Shown here: positions 31,831 through 44,836 of the stretch, in pieces
Numbering within the stretch: position 1 is the first letter of the stretch
How the letters are laid out: each line of letters begins with the position of its first letter
Assembly (NCBI GenBank): GCA_037176845.1
Contig: JAYKXP010000063.1
Span: forward strand, 1 to 64,000
Direction of reading: 5' to 3'
DNA length: 64,000 nt
Origin: Paramarasmius palmivorus
Taxonomy: Eukaryota > Basidiomycota > Agaricomycetes > Agaricales > Marasmiaceae
The notes under the pieces: generated by a model
Database searches by the model: none
What the model saw: the letters and a program-made list of their open reading frames with translations, nothing else
What the model was told of the DNA's origin: nothing
Made by a program: the position numbers and the translations under genes

Positions 31831-33053
31831 ATGGCTTTCTTAATGGGCTGGTTTCGGAAGGTATGATATCTGACATCATAATGAATTCGTTTGTGTTGAC
31901 CGCAACATTGTGCATAGAAAAACGACGACGACTATGAAACAATTCTTTCAACGTTGGCCAGGGATATTCAGAAACGTCAAGTTCAATTGTCGGAAATACG
32001 TCTAAGAGAACGGAGAGCTACCTTACTTGTGACTATGTATACGCTGGCCGCATGGGTGGGGTATGTTGCGTTGTGGTATACAAGCATTTTACCGGGGCGA
32101 AATACAGGTGGTGCGGTTGAGCGAGCGGTCAGAGGGATACCAGTTGTTTTGGGACCTATCCTGTGAGTCTTCTCCGAGTCTTGATTGGTCTGCATGCTAA
32201 ACCTGCCAAGGATCCTCTTCATTCGTCGAATAGTCCAAATCTGGTACACAAGGAAGGGCGACGCCGAAGGTAATCCCATGCATAGCGAATCAAACACCTG
32301 GTTTATCGCGAAACTTTTAGAGAAAACACTTCAGCAACTCCTAAAGCAGCAGCGAGCCAAGGTCGAAGAGATCAAGAAGAAAACCAACTATTATTCCACC
32401 CGGGACCTTCTGCAACGCTACGACGAGCAGAATACGCCTTCGAGCACCCCTACCCGTCCTCGTGTACCTCCTCAGCAGGTGCAGGCGGTGACCCCGACCC
32501 CACAGAGACCCGCCGTTATGGTTCCACCGACTGGCCCATTCCAAACCCCCATCTCCCAAAATCTCAGGGCTCACCTATCGCGTATGTCGGTGTATTCCAT
32601 CTCTATACCCTGCTAACCAATATGTACGACAGCTGTATCACCTAGTCCACCAGGGCCTCCTCGGAAACAGTGGTTCGACAAACTAGCTGATGTAGTACTA
32701 GGAGAAGAAGACTCAGCACGTTTCGCTCTGATTTGTGAGAAATGCTTCGCCCATAATGGTTTAGTAAAGGAAAGCGTTTGGGATGATACACGTAAGTTTT
32801 GCATCAATTCCTACAACACTTCCTGAACATACCAATAGAATACGTTTGCCCGAACTGCAAGCACTTCAACCCTTCCAAAAAAGCAAAAAAGCAAACCGAT
32901 ATCCGACCCTATTCTTCGAACACATCTCCAACGGGGGATAAATCGCCTTCCTCGCTAGGAAATAGTACACCTAGCCCAAAACCGCAAACCTCGTCAACCA
33001 CGGCCCCAGACGATCAAGGAGATCAGAGTATGATGGACGTTGCTGAGGACTAA
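31831..33053 (+). CDS. LNP1: Lunapark family ER three-way-junction protein
   Basis: Five exons (31831-31860, 31918-32162, 32211-32581, 32633-32791, 32839-33053) give 339 residues. A short start ending MGWFRK is followed by DDDYETILSTLARDIQKRQ, two membrane segments (about 44-67 and 82-101), a coiled-coil stretch (EKTLQQLLKQQRAKVEEIK), a proline-rich linker, and the lunapark zinc finger with cysteines 250, 253, 272 and 275 (ICEKC ... YVCPNC) followed by KHFNPSKKAK. In yeast and animals lunapark sits at three-way junctions of tubular ER and stabilises them opposite to atlastin/Sey1. All family landmarks are present in the usual order, so the gene looks intact. The second in-frame ATG (31,843) is an equally possible start. 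Intron 2 uses a CCAAG acceptor. Confidence 0.92.
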
Positions 33054-36000
33054 ACGACATTGTGTAAGCTTTACCCCTCGTTTAGTTTCGTTTTCAAAAC
33101 CAACCTTACCCTGAATCGAGAACAGCCTTCAGGGTTCATCAGACCCGAGCAGGAATAGCACGATCTTTTCGGGCCTCGGGTCTACTCAGGTGATTCGTTG
33201 ATGTGGGCGATATTCTGGACGTACTCGAAACATTTCATATTTACATTCTCATGTAACGTCTATCACAAGGGTTTACATTGAATATTATTTCGGCTTCTAC
33301 CCTTCTTGAATCTATCAGTCGACTTTGTCTTCCCACAAGGCGGAAATTCCGACGGACACGCTACGACACATTGCGCGCTGGCTACATCATCGCTGATCCG
33401 TCATTAACCAGCATGATGAAAATGGTAGCATTTCGTTCCTCGGTCCTTTGCGGAGTAACGAGTTGCTCTAGGTTGCTCTGCCATCTGGAGTCCCGAGTCG
33501 GCATTCGTCTTCAATTTTGTTATTAAATACACGGAGCAGAACGATATCTCTGCCAAGCGTTGGATTTTACTATCCGAATGGGTGTCTGGGATCCAATCTC
33601 ACGCGGCGGTTGTATGCGGCTATATATGTAAAATGCCTACAGAAAATGGCACGTTGTATCATAGTTCTCAGAGAGCTGATGTTTCCATGTATCCCACTAC
33701 CTCCGCGATTTGGGAGTCTATTGGTACAAAGGGCGCTTGTAGAGTCCGCATATCGGAATCGAGTTTCTTTGCTATTACCCAAGCCACGGCCTCTCGTTAC
33801 CGTTCAAATATTGAACCCGCTGAAAATGCATGTATTGATCTTCGTAAATAACAGACGCCGAACTCGGAAGGGATCAGAACGAGGCTTGACATCAACATTG
33901 CTGCTTCTTTCGCGTGGCCTCAACAGCTTTTTTGTACCTTGAAAGCACGTTCAGACATCGCTGCGCAGTTGCCTAGCCTTCTTATCCAACATTCGAAGCC
34001 GAGGTTATTGAGGTTATTGTCACCACTTATCCCAGTCCGGATCGCTCTGCCGCAAGCCATATATCATACTACTTTGCGCATGTTGTTCCGAAAGGGTAGA
34101 GGTTCGCATTTCGCACAGATCGTGGCAGCGATATGGAAAGCTCAGCCGTTATGCGCAATTACTCTCATCTGTCAGTGAACATTCATTGCTCCGGTAAAAC
34201 TCCCAGTATTTTCTCCGTTTTCCACCAATTCTTACCTGATACCCCATTCAAAATCTTCACGAAGCCACTCGCTACAGCGACGATTTCCTTGGAGATTACT
34301 TCTACATAGATTCGTCATTGCGGCGTAGCTTATAAGACATTGTCGGTAGTAAACATGGTTGACTCTGTCCCACTTGTGTGGGTTGCTTTAGCCATTAAAT
34401 GGAAGCGTAATCAGATCTGCTTTGACTTTATGTCACCTTCCCGCTTTAGTGATGTGGTATGTACAATGTCTGGATCCCCGTAATACTATTCAAGTTGATC
34501 GTCTAACAAATCCTGGCCCCTAAAATGCAAGTACATCAATGTCAGCTTCAGAGACCCATAGACCCAGCTGTTGACCGATATCCAAAATCGGCATAACACG
34601 GTCGCGTTCGTTATCCGCTACAAGATGGTTTGCTACTGCTTTCGGAATTTGTGGAGGAACGACCGTATGGTAGACGCCTCGAAATACGCAATGAGCACAG
34701 AATATCCTTGAGCGTATCGCAGTCAGTCAAGTACCCACTGGGCTGCCTCCAGTGTCGAGGAGTTAGGTACCCAGAAATTTCCTACAACATGTTTCCGAGG
34801 TTCGCGGTCTGAACAGAAATTGTTGAGTGTGCAGAGGAAAACAACGACAGAGACTTACACGGAATCACGGATGTATGCAATGAAGTGAGAAGTGGTGCGA
34901 AGGAGTCGAATGTGGGTTCCATTCGGAAGCTGTGCATTATTACTTGATACCACCACAATTGTTGAAGTCTAGGGACTCTTCTTCGTGCAGGGCGAATGCG
35001 TTAGCATCAAGCTATTAAAGACGGAGCTCAGGTATATTGAACATCGAGAGAGACAAGGGTAGAAAGGTGCTTGGTAGTTACAGGAAATCGGACTTTGAAC
35101 ATCCAAGCGTCACCTGTGTATTGAGGTCTCTCATTCCTGTTCGCTTGGAGAACCGCCTGATCACGACAACGAGCTCGTCAATCACGAACGTTTTAACGTC
35201 ATACAAGCTAATTGCACTCATCGGAAGATGGGCTGCTTGGAGCAGCGAAGTGGTAGCCTTAACTGGGACGATGGACAGGTATGGATAGTCTATGCTCTGA
35301 TCAAAATAAGTTTCTTCTCTCCTGGGAGTACCACGAATGTCACTTGCAATGTGAGTTTTTGGTTCTGAAGGAAACGCACGCTCGCTACAATATTAACCGT
35401 GGAAAGTTGAGCTTGTTCTAGACAAGGAGAATGCACCGTTCCAGCATCGTCGAAAGGCCTGACAAGAGCCACCCGTGGGTTCATAAGAATCGGACTTGGG
35501 GCGATATTTGAAGGCCATTATCAAAAACTGCGCTAGACATACCATATCAGGCGCAAGGTTCTCACCGACTTCACAGCCAGGGAGTTTATAGAAACGGCAT
35601 GTAATCACAACGTCACCGATGTTGATTTCGTGGGCCCTGGTAGACTGTATCGAAAGGTTGAAGCAAGGGTACCTATTTCAGAGTAAGATGAGTACAACAC
35701 TCAGCAATAGCATCCCATATCTTGGGAGGAAAGTTTATCGGCGGTATTTGTGAATGAGTATAGAATAAGCCAAGATGCCACGGTGACGCGTTGTGGAGAT
35801 GACGTGGCCTCTTTAGGGCCGGCCAATAGTGAACGTCTATGTATGAACGTGTACAATGAATGGAATACATACAGATCTGCCTGCAGTAGATCAACGTAGA
35901 TGAGGGAATATAAGTTACAGAGAACAAGGAACGTGGATATGTACGTTGAGTACAGGATTAGAAAACATGATACGACTAGAGGGATGCTGGTGGTACACAA

Positions 36001-36055
36001 TGAAGCAGGGAGTTCGAAAATACAAGTCTGGTGGAATTGTTCATGCAGAAAGAAC
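33054..36055. other. Intergenic, one protein-like stretch, no gene supported
   Basis: On the minus strand near 35,640-35,390 the segment EINIGDVVITCRFYKLPGC looks protein-like and is followed by a possible 48-nt intron, but no start or continuation could be joined in frame. The rest shows only short frames. Confidence 0.35.
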
Positions 36056-36901
36056 TCAAGGGGAACGACGAAGGCTCCGCCCCGCGGCAGTGGACAGGAA
36101 CGAATATTTGATTCTCGTGGGCAGCCAGCGGATTGCAGACTTGAGACCTGTCTTGCTCTTTTGTCGGGGAAGAGCTGTGACTGAGATGCTCGTTCAGTAA
36201 TCAATAGTGATGAGATAGAGAGAAACACCTCACCAGGTGGGACATAAACAGAAATCGTTTCATCAAAAGAAGTGGTTGAGGACTCCTGGAGCTCAGATGC
36301 CTCTTCGTCAATCATCCTTTCCAATTCGGCGTCATATAGATCGTAAAAGTGAGTAGGCTTGTCAATCATGGTGGGACTAGCGAGCTCAGGAGAGGATGCC
36401 ATCGCGAGGCGAGAAATCGCGGCATTATCATAGGGTGGATGCGAAGAGATGCGGAGGGAAGATGGGTGAATAACGGCAACTGGCGAGGAAGGGAAATCGG
36501 TGGCAATGAGACTATCAAGTATATGTTTAGATATCATGAGGCTCAAAGACGACGAAAACACGTACGGTGACCCTGGTAGTCCAACATCTCCCACGAAGTC
36601 GACGTTTCGGCGCCAACGTTGGACATAAGACACAGTCTTGATGTTTCGCGGCACTTGGCCTTCATCATCATCATCCTGCTCTCCATAAACACTATCCACA
36701 GGTTAGATCGTGGTTTCAACTACCAACCAGGGATACTCACCCTCCAAGCATGACTCTGAACTGGTCGTAGTCGTAGACTTCGTCCCCTTCCGCAATACGT
36801 TCTTGAGATCGAACGGTTATGGTACTGCCCACTTTTCGCAGAGTCAATGGGGTCGTTTTCAACGGTTTCTCGCAGGAGCTGGCTGCAGCATTCATGGACA
36901 T
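36056..36901 (-). CDS. Hypothetical protein, four exons
   Basis: Exons 36901-36741, 36691-36566, 36511-36234 and 36174-36056 join in frame to 227 residues. I do not recognise the family. After MSMNAAASSCEKPLKTTPL come GSTITVRSQERIAEGDEVYD and YDQFRVMLGGVYG, then an acidic EQDDDDEGQ, VQRWRRNVDFVGDVGLPGSP, a serine/proline-rich middle with many SSP motifs, an acidic helix (YDAELERMIDEEASELQ) and a basic end. No signal peptide or membrane segment is evident; a nuclear or cytosolic regulatory protein is possible. The gene is divergent from the one starting at 37,602, with 700 bp between. Confidence 0.6.
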
Positions 36902-37601
36902 TGCAATCTTGATAGTCGTTCAGGTTGAATTGGATAAGGAGTGTAGACGTGGCCGATTGCGGGAGAGGAAGTAATGAAATGAAGAAAGAGGGCTGAGAGT
37001 CATTGTTTGGGTACTTATGGGCGTGCAAAGCTGACGAGAGCCCCACGAGGAGAACAATAGCATGGTTGAAGACAAAAGAAACACTGCCCAAAAAGGCACA
37101 AGGAAATGACAAAAGGGTACACGTGACCCGGAGAGTCCAGACCAACTCAAAGTTTGATTGTGGGCGCTTCGCTTCGAAGAGCGCTCTTTGTGACCACCAT
37201 CTTCGACAAGGGTGTTCAGCCAAGTCTGCTATCCATCCTAACATATTGCTTCCCACTTCCATAAAGCTTTCAAATTTGTTTCAGCGTCAAGTTTGATTCA
37301 TTTTCAGACCTCCTTTATCCACCGTCAGTACCACTTCTACTTGGGCTATCACGACATGTGGGCGTTGATCGACTTCGGGTTGCTAGGTCGTGTGTCTTTG
37401 TGGGTCCCTTCCCATGATCTGTCAGGACATCTTTAGTTATGCATTTGTTTTCTAGCAGGAAAAACTAGAAGCGGTTGGCGTTTGTCGTCGAATAGATCGA
37501 TTATCAGAAGGCAGAGGGTATATTTATGACAACCCGTTTGATGTCCAGTAAGCATCCTTCTTTCCTCCCTTCCTTTCGTTTTACCTTTGTTCTCTGAGCC
37601 A
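36902..37601. promoter_or_regulatory. Shared intergenic region of a divergent gene pair
   Basis: A 700-bp gap between the starts of two oppositely oriented genes, so both promoters should lie here. A run of CCTTCCTTTCGTTTTACC pyrimidines stands just before the right-hand ATG. No specific element was identified. Confidence 0.4.
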
Positions 37602-38711
37602 ATGGTGCTGCTCAAGTCCTTTCGTTTATTTTTTTTGACGATATTCTATCTCTTTTCGTTCACCACAGCCTCGTCGAATATCACACTCGACGACACTGAT
37701 TCATCTATACAGTACTCCGCTGGATGGAGTGTACCTCCGACCACAAGTAATTTAAATTTTGGTGGTACGCATCACTCTACAGAATATCAGCAGAATGGGA
37801 GTGTTGTGTTTGACTTCACTGGTGTGTCTCCATTCCTTTTCTGCCGATACAACGCTCAACATTACACAGGCACAGCGATATACATCTTATCACCGCTTTG
37901 GCCGTATCGAGTGGGTGGATTGGTATCAATTGATGGATCGTCGTCTGCTGGAGTTGATATGCAGGATTACGGTACCGAAGCGGCTGGTGGAGAAGAGACC
38001 GTGAACAGCTCGATCATTTGGGGTGTGACTGGGCTGGCGAATACGAGTCACTCACTGAGAATATGGACAGACACTGCTAGATGGGACTTTTTAGCTCTCG
38101 ACGGAATTATGTGAGTCCCAGTACTATCTTAGGTCTGGAATCGGTCAACTCATCTTCTACAGCTACACCGTTCCGGGCTCTGAAGTTCCGTTGGTTACTT
38201 TGACCTCCTCCAACATGCCTATTCCAACCACTCAGGCCTCCACATCACTTCCACCACCGAATAATGGTTCCATGATATTCATCGGTGTAATCGTTGGCAT
38301 TGTTGGCATTGGGGTTCTCGTCGTCACCTCATGCATGATACGAAAGCGGATCAAAAGAGCGAGACGCAGAGTGGATCTAGAGAGCATGCAAAAATCTGTT
38401 GTTCAGCCCTTTTTGAATAGTCAACCAGGACCTCCTTCCTATTACGATTCTATCTACGGCGGAATACCAATGGAGCCAGGTTCAGCGTTTAAGGATAATT
38501 TGCAAGCATCCACTCCTGTTAGTTCCACGGTCGAGTTACCACAGCCTCCAATCTCGTTGTATAGACTCGGACCACGGGGAAAGGTTGACGTGGTAAGTAG
38601 AATGCAGTCTCTGTAATATTGGACTCTGACACTCTTTCCTAGTGCGACTCGAGGCACGACAGATCCCAAGTATCTTTGGCCCGAGTGAAGACTTGGTCCG
38701 GTACCATCTAA
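37602..38711 (+). CDS. Secreted-type single-pass membrane protein
   Basis: Exons 37602-37821, 37870-38110, 38163-38592 and 38643-38711 give 319 residues. A signal peptide (about 1-24, MVLLKSFRLFFLTIFYLFSF) leads into NITLDDTDSSIQYSAGWSV, a motif common at the start of agaricomycete surface proteins, then a beta-rich ectodomain with several N-glycosylation sites (NGS, NSS, NTS), a proline/threonine-rich stalk, one membrane helix (about 190-212, IFIGVIVGIVGIGVLVV), a basic stop (RKRIKRARRR) and a cytosolic tail of roughly 100 residues with PGPPSYYDS. It is probably a cell-surface protein; binding partner and signalling role are unknown. Intron 1 removes GTGTGTCTCC...ACACAG; reading through it would also stay open but breaks the family pattern. 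Confidence 0.75.
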
Positions 38712-41700
38712 TCTTGTCGCCATTTGCTTCTTCAACTTCGTTCATCTTACCTGTCTTTTACCTGTATTAGTTCACTCGTTGTAGTTTCTCCCCTTATGAT
38801 CGAAAGGAAGATTTTGGACTCTTGTACGTCAGTGCGGAGTACTTGAATGAATTCTTTTTACCTAGTGCTGAGAGTGATGAGGACGAGAGGGACTTCGTTA
38901 TAACTCTTCCCTAACGGTTCCTAGCGTTCCCAGGAATGAAATCAGAAATCGAAATGCGCAATTCCAATCGCGTAAGTGTTCTAGTCCAGTTTCCGGTAAT
39001 CACTAGACACCGGGAATCCCGCCGGTACTCACCCGGGCTGAACTCCGACGGTGTTCACGATTACAAATCATGACTTCTAGAGAACGCGAACCTGAGGCCT
39101 GAGCTGCGAGCATATCAACCGAGACCTAGACCATCAATCCCTTTGGAGCAGGAATGGAAGAAATTACAGTCTTTACCGACCAAATACGAGCGGAATCAGT
39201 TCGTCACCAAAAGTATACCCTCAGTTTCACCTTCATCAGCACTCATCTCGAATTGTCGGGCATCGATGCGTGTCTGCAAGCATATCAACAAGACATTGAC
39301 AGTGCCTAGATCTCACTCACTACTGCGCTTCGACCTCCTGCTCATATTTCATACTTGGAGGCCGTGCAAGGAAGCCGTGACATGACCTCTGTATAACCTT
39401 AACCGTAGTCGATTTACGACACATCTAAATGCAGACTGAAAAATATGTTCGTATGTTATTGAAAGCGGTGACATCTAGTTTGAACTACATCCACAAAGAC
39501 ATTACTGGATACATACAGACAAGCTCGAGATAGTGGAACTCCTATGGTAACGAGATGCCTGCGGGAACTCTCATCAATGGTACCAAAAACGGGAGCAGTG
39601 CAATGCAAGCTGAGGAGAATACTAGGAGGCCTAGATTGACACTAATACCAAAAAGGGCGACAATGCATCTGGTGACCTAGAGCCTCCGTGTTTCAGGAGT
39701 ACAGCCTGAGGCGCAATACTCCTAGGCGCAGAGAGACAGTGGCATCAATGCCCTCAACATATCCCGATAGTAGATACGTCCATGGACAGCTTGCGACTGT
39801 GGTGCTGTTCATGGCGAAGGACGATAGCTGGTACAGAGGTTGCCAATGCGGCACTTTTTAATCAGGCATGCTATGTAAGAGATGCAACAGCGGAGACATC
39901 GGCTGAACCAGAACAAAGAACACTGCTGGCCGAAATGGAAGGTATTTTGGCAAAAGCATCTGGGTATAAGCCCGTCAGCGAGCGCATGGTGAGCACCGGA
40001 CCTGGCCCGATAGATCAAAGCGAGCTTAGCCAATTGGGTCGATGAGGGCTAATCTAGGGCAATACAGTGTTGGTATCCGGGAGTAACAATGATTCGGTGG
40101 TGAGCACTGATATGTAATGTGCATGGTGGAGACTGAGTTTACATACAACCTTGAAAGGAAGGTGCGGTGGGGGAAAGATCCATATCTTGGTCTTGTTGGA
40201 TGGGAATATGTACGGTGGCGGGGATTATCAGAGCTTCCCATAAAGTCTGTTGAGCTACCGACGCTCGGCAACAGGAGTCGGTGAACCGCAATGCACTAAC
40301 AGTGGGGAAGCGCGACAACACAGAATTTGTGAATCGTACGAGTGAGCTGTTGAAAGGGATGGCAAAGATCATCGAGGAAGATGGCGGTACGGGCTATCGG
40401 AGATGGTACAGCGGGGCAATCCGAACGGTACCCATTCAAAGGCATGCCCAGAAACGGCGAGGATCCAGAGGTGCACGGGGCATCGAGGAACAGCAGGGAT
40501 GAAGGTGTAGCAGATGCTGCCGAACAGAGCAAAGTGAGTGATCTGATTTTTGCGGGGAACCATATGAAAAGCCGGATGATACGTGTTGCTAAAGTGATGG
40601 AGAACAAGAGAGCTCGCCATATATGTAAGCTTGGATGGATATGCACAGGGTCTTTCAGCTAACGAACATGATAGCAAATCGTGGAGGAGTGAGAGCTAGA
40701 GAAGGCGGGCTATGGATCGACGGCAGTATAATCTTTGGTGGTGTGCTACCCACGTGCGATCTGATATATGTTCCCAAACTTTAGGGTATCATGGGAAGGA
40801 AAACGATGGAGGTGACTCTGGGAGGGACCAGCCAACGTTAATGCTAGCTGCCATGCAAAGTGATGGCGCTAACCATTACCGCAAACGCCTAAGGGCGATA
40901 CCCCAGGGTCGGCAAAAATGCAGAGCTCGGAGCTAATGATGACGGATCCATTGTGGATCAATGGTTCTGGCGGACGTCGAAAGACCCCAAGAAGAGTAAC
41001 ATCATTCGACGTTTAAGTCGGCCCCAGACTGTCACGAATGGTTGTGAACACCCTCTCACTCCACCGACGTCTGGGTATAGGAATGAGTTCTGATGTGGAA
41101 TGCAGAGCAGCCAGCAAGGACGAAGAGGCTCCTGACAACGTTGAAAAGCTGCATGCCGATTAAGACAAAGATGGAGATAGGTGAGGGGGTTCCCATAACC
41201 AGCCGAGAGGCACTCAAATCATGAGACTTGTTCTGTAGAACCGTTTATAGCGAGCTGTGAAGGGGGATGTATGGATTCCTTTAGGACCAACAAACGTCGG
41301 TCTTGAAGGATACGTCGGTGAAGAGCGTAATATGGTGACAATAAGGGTAAGGGAAGGTGATACCCGATTTGCACAGAGTGGTGGTTGCCGGTGATAACAG
41401 GCAACGCATTGACAGCACCATCGCACAGACCCAGGTGGCGAAGCACTGGAGTGTGCTGATGAAGGTGCCGTGAGTAAGGGTGCCGAGACGAAGATATTGG
41501 TACATCGTCAATGGAGCCCATATGCCGATCAAGGCAGAGATGGCGAGGGACGAAGGCAAGCTGAGAGCGGGGGTGTACAATACCATCAAGATCTGCGAAC
41601 GCTGGTGTCGAAGGGTAGATTCTCGTGCAAAACATGATGACGGTGGGCTGCCGGAATAGCAGAGTGGTGTTGCTGGCGATGATAGGCTCGTGGAACGTAT

Positions 41701-42857
41701 TGACGACACCATGGTCTCGACAGAGACAGGTAAAGCGAGCATGCTGATGGAGTACTATGGATTGCCAAAGAAGACGAGGACATTGGTGCATCATCAATGG
41801 AGCCCATACGTGTGGAGACGGGACGGGAGAAGTCTGATATCTATCAGGAAGAGAGCATCTACCAACTCCCGGCGGCTTCGATGTCGGTACTCGTCAACGT
41901 TGCAACACGAAGCAATGGCATGCTCAGTGAGGAAATAGCCTGGCACCGACATGGTTCTGGACGTTGCAGAAGGTTGGAGACTGAAGGCACAGCAACGGAT
42001 GCAGTAGCGATTTTACGTGAAAGCAGTGGCACACGAAGAGAGCGTGTGTGGGCCAATAAGCTGCTGACGACGGAGGACGTGGAGAGGATAGAGTGGTTCA
42101 TCGAGCGTGGACGATGGTCGTCGATATGGGAGAAAATGACGTGGACCCGTAGCTTCGGAACATTGTTTCGAAACATTGTTGAAGAGAACGAGCGATAAGA
42201 GTAATCGTCGTCTGGTTGTCTGCGGGTTTCATAGTAAGACGATAAGGATGACGATATAGACCAACAACCAAACAAGCGTACGCACCTAGTCAACCAGAGA
42301 CTATTCTGAACATGGAGATGTTCCGAGTCCTTGACATGTTGAACAAGCTTCCTCAATGACTTATTATACCATCCCGCTCGGCGAGTTCCAAGGCAAAAAA
42401 GGCTCGTCAAAGTGACTCAGGGACTACTGAGCGTTGCATTGGGATCGCGTACATATTGGGGCGCGAAAGAGGCTTCAAGAGAAGCAAGGCGGTATGGTGT
42501 CCCAGGACTACACTTGGGAAATATAAGCGGGCTGCCAAGTCACCACGAACAATGGATGCTCACCTGCCTTTGCGGTTTCACATCTGTTAGCTCCAGCGGG
42601 CTGTTGGGCTAAACCGGATAGTAGCTTTGATCTGAGAGGTTCAGGGCCACGAAACTATGGCTGCTCACCCTATTGTAAAAAAAGGGTGAGCTTTACCAAC
42701 GTGTAGAGTTGAACGAAACGTACTCAAAATCAGCACTTGCATGCACATTTTCCTTCTGATAGAATTGTTAGATGGTATGAGTACTTGGAGGTTTCAAGTG
42801 TGAGAGAGGGGAAGGAAAGACAGCTGGAGTGGGGATGGCAAATCGGAGATCCGATGG
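38712..42857. other. Long stretch without a supported gene
   Basis: Many overlapping short frames, none with a recognisable domain or a clean splice chain. It contains the diverged tandem repeat described separately; hydrophobic, cysteine-poor minus-strand frames around 41.3-41.7 kb suggest old membrane-protein exons. Confidence 0.4.
41210..41830 (-). repeat. Diverged tandem duplication, about 285 bp period
   Basis: On the minus strand the block starting CTCCATTGATGATGCACCAA (near 41,800) is repeated as CTCCATTGACGATGTACCAA (near 41,515); 120 bp further on GCCAGCAACACCACTCTG pairs with CCGGCAACCACCACTCTG. The offset is about 285 bp. Translations (for example WAPLTMYQYLRL) look like hydrophobic protein remnants, so this may be a duplicated exon of a dead membrane-protein gene. 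Confidence 0.55.
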
Positions 42858-44522
42858 ATGGTGAAAATTTTCTTTCCCAGGACCGCTTGCCGCGCGTCCA
42901 GCCCCTCACCTGATCTTGAGAAGAATCGAAACCATTGCCATCAAAACGGAAGCGGGTATCTCTTCACTCTATCCTCCGTTTACTGACTCTTGGATGACGG
43001 CAGATCTCTAGGCCAATCAGCGTCACGGTCAACTGCTAACGCAAAGCCACACGGAAAACCAAAAGCCAGAACTTCCCATATTGCGTCTCTGCTATCAGAA
43101 ATCCTTGCCAGCATATTCATCCTCGTTGACGTGAAACACGAGGACCATCTTTTTTCGCAAATTCAGATTCAAAACTTTAGCGACTATAAATCATCTGTGA
43201 CAGGTTCTCATCTCTGTCAGGTGTGCCGCCGATGGAGAGATGTATCGTTGTCCACTCCTGCACTCTGGTCGTCTGTACGACTCGAAGTGGGAGGTCATCC
43301 CTACCCTGGCATGATCTTGGATAGTTTAAAAACGTATCTGGATCACTCGCTGTTTCATCCACTCTCTATCACGATCGTTTTTCACGAACTCTCGCTAGAT
43401 GAATCCAACCTTGCCATTTCCGCGATGGCCTCCTCGGACAGAATCTTTTCCGAAAGTCGAAACGATCCCGATATGACAATTGCAATTCAACCTCTGCAAT
43501 CCCATTTTCCAACACGCCTCTCTTATCCAGAACCTTTCGCTTCATTTTGGCCACAACGATTTGGTAGGTTTTGCGTTTGCCTTGGTGTCAAAACTCCAAG
43601 GTAGCTTGCCAGGCCTCAGACATTTGGCCCTGCTCACATGCGGAGAGGACCCTGCACCTGCCCTAGAGTCCTTTTCGTCCTCTTCTGCACAGTACCACGC
43701 TTTGCGATATCAGCCGGCCAAATCGTCCGTCGTCGCGACCTCGAAACCTTTGCAATTTTCATATAACCAAACTCGACCTCGGCAAAGCCAATGTTGATTT
43801 CATCTCAAACGTCCTCGTATCTCCGCTTAGTATCCTTCACACTGTTCACTGTTGGCACAACCCATCCACGTGGCCTTTCAGAGCTATCATTCGTTCACCT
43901 CACGGAATTGGATATCGGATTGGATTATCTATCTAATATCGACCAATTCGCCCTCTTATTCGATCTCTGGACGCACCTTCCCTGATTTCCTTGCATTTCC
44001 GTGGCGCTCCTCTCAAGGAATATTATCGACCTCAAAACATAAAGGAAATCCCGATCTTTATGGCAATGGTTTCGGCTTTCCTAAAGAGATACCCAAACGT
44101 CGAAAATCTTCGTCTCGTGCGTATTCCACTCACAGACCTTCTTCTTCTTTCGATACTGGCCGGGTCACACAGGCTTCAAGTATTGGATGTCAACGACGTG
44201 GATCGGATTGGTCGCGTTATAACCAACCATTTTTTAAAGGAGGTTGGCAGCCAAGATCCCATGCCACGCTTGAAGGATCTGAGACTCGTGATGCGTCAGT
44301 CTCAGTACGAAGAAGAGCGCAGTCGAGTGGATGCTACAAAGTCTGAGAAACGGATCGCTGGCTTCAGCATATTTAGTAGTTGCGGAGTCAATGGTACCGC
44401 TTCTCAACCTTCAATGCCTTCGCGAGATGCAGCGCCTGGGCCTTGCAGTTAGGGTGGTTGCTAGGCGGTATGATGACGATGATGAGGTCTTTGAAGTGCT
44501 TGGGTACGAAGCAGATCAATAG
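42858..44522 (+). pseudogene. F-box protein gene with several frame breaks
   Basis: A first exon 42,858-42,955 (MVKIFFPRTACRASS) joins through a 48-nt intron to an F-box segment: LLSEILASIFILVD, then CQVCRRWRDVSLSTPALWSS, the motif that recruits Skp1 in SCF ubiquitin ligases. A leucine-rich-type region follows but moves between frames: PLQSHFPT and then SLIQNLSLHFGHNDL in the next frame near 43,520; FDLWTHLP meets a stop at about 43,982 and continues one base off as SLHFRGAPLKEYY; VVAESMVPLLNLQCLREMQ near the end is again in another frame. Each shift is by one or two bases with no intron signals. Either the gene is decaying or the assembly has single-base errors here. The downstream reading ends at 44,522. 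Confidence 0.6.
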
Positions 44523-44836
44523 GTGCTGTCTCCTGCTGTTGAGCACCTACTGTGAGTGGTATGTTCTTCGATGTAATGCTATGCAGTCGTGTCGACGAAG
44601 TGTACTTCTATGTTACCCATTTGTCCATGTAAGAAGTGGCAAGATAGATACCTACCACCATAACTTGTACGCTCTTTTGGAATGCTAGGCCAAGGGCCAG
44701 CTTACATTGTTGTAATGGCCACAAAAAAACTATCTGCACTGCCTCGGATATTGTCCGTTACTGCCACACACCTCTTGTTCTGGTACATTGTTGTCGTTGC
44801 CTTCGGTGCCACACTCGCCAGTCATATAAATACTCT

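Noticed and set aside
35701..36699. A 332-codon minus-strand frame as one gene
   Set aside because: It reads through three introns of a gene whose spliced form ends at 36,056; the part beyond is hydrophobic noise.
37822..37869. Reading through intron 1 of the membrane protein as coding
   Set aside because: The frame stays open, but the segment has clean GTGTGT and ACACAG borders with a branch site, and removing it gives the continuous ectodomain motif DFTGTAIYILSP.
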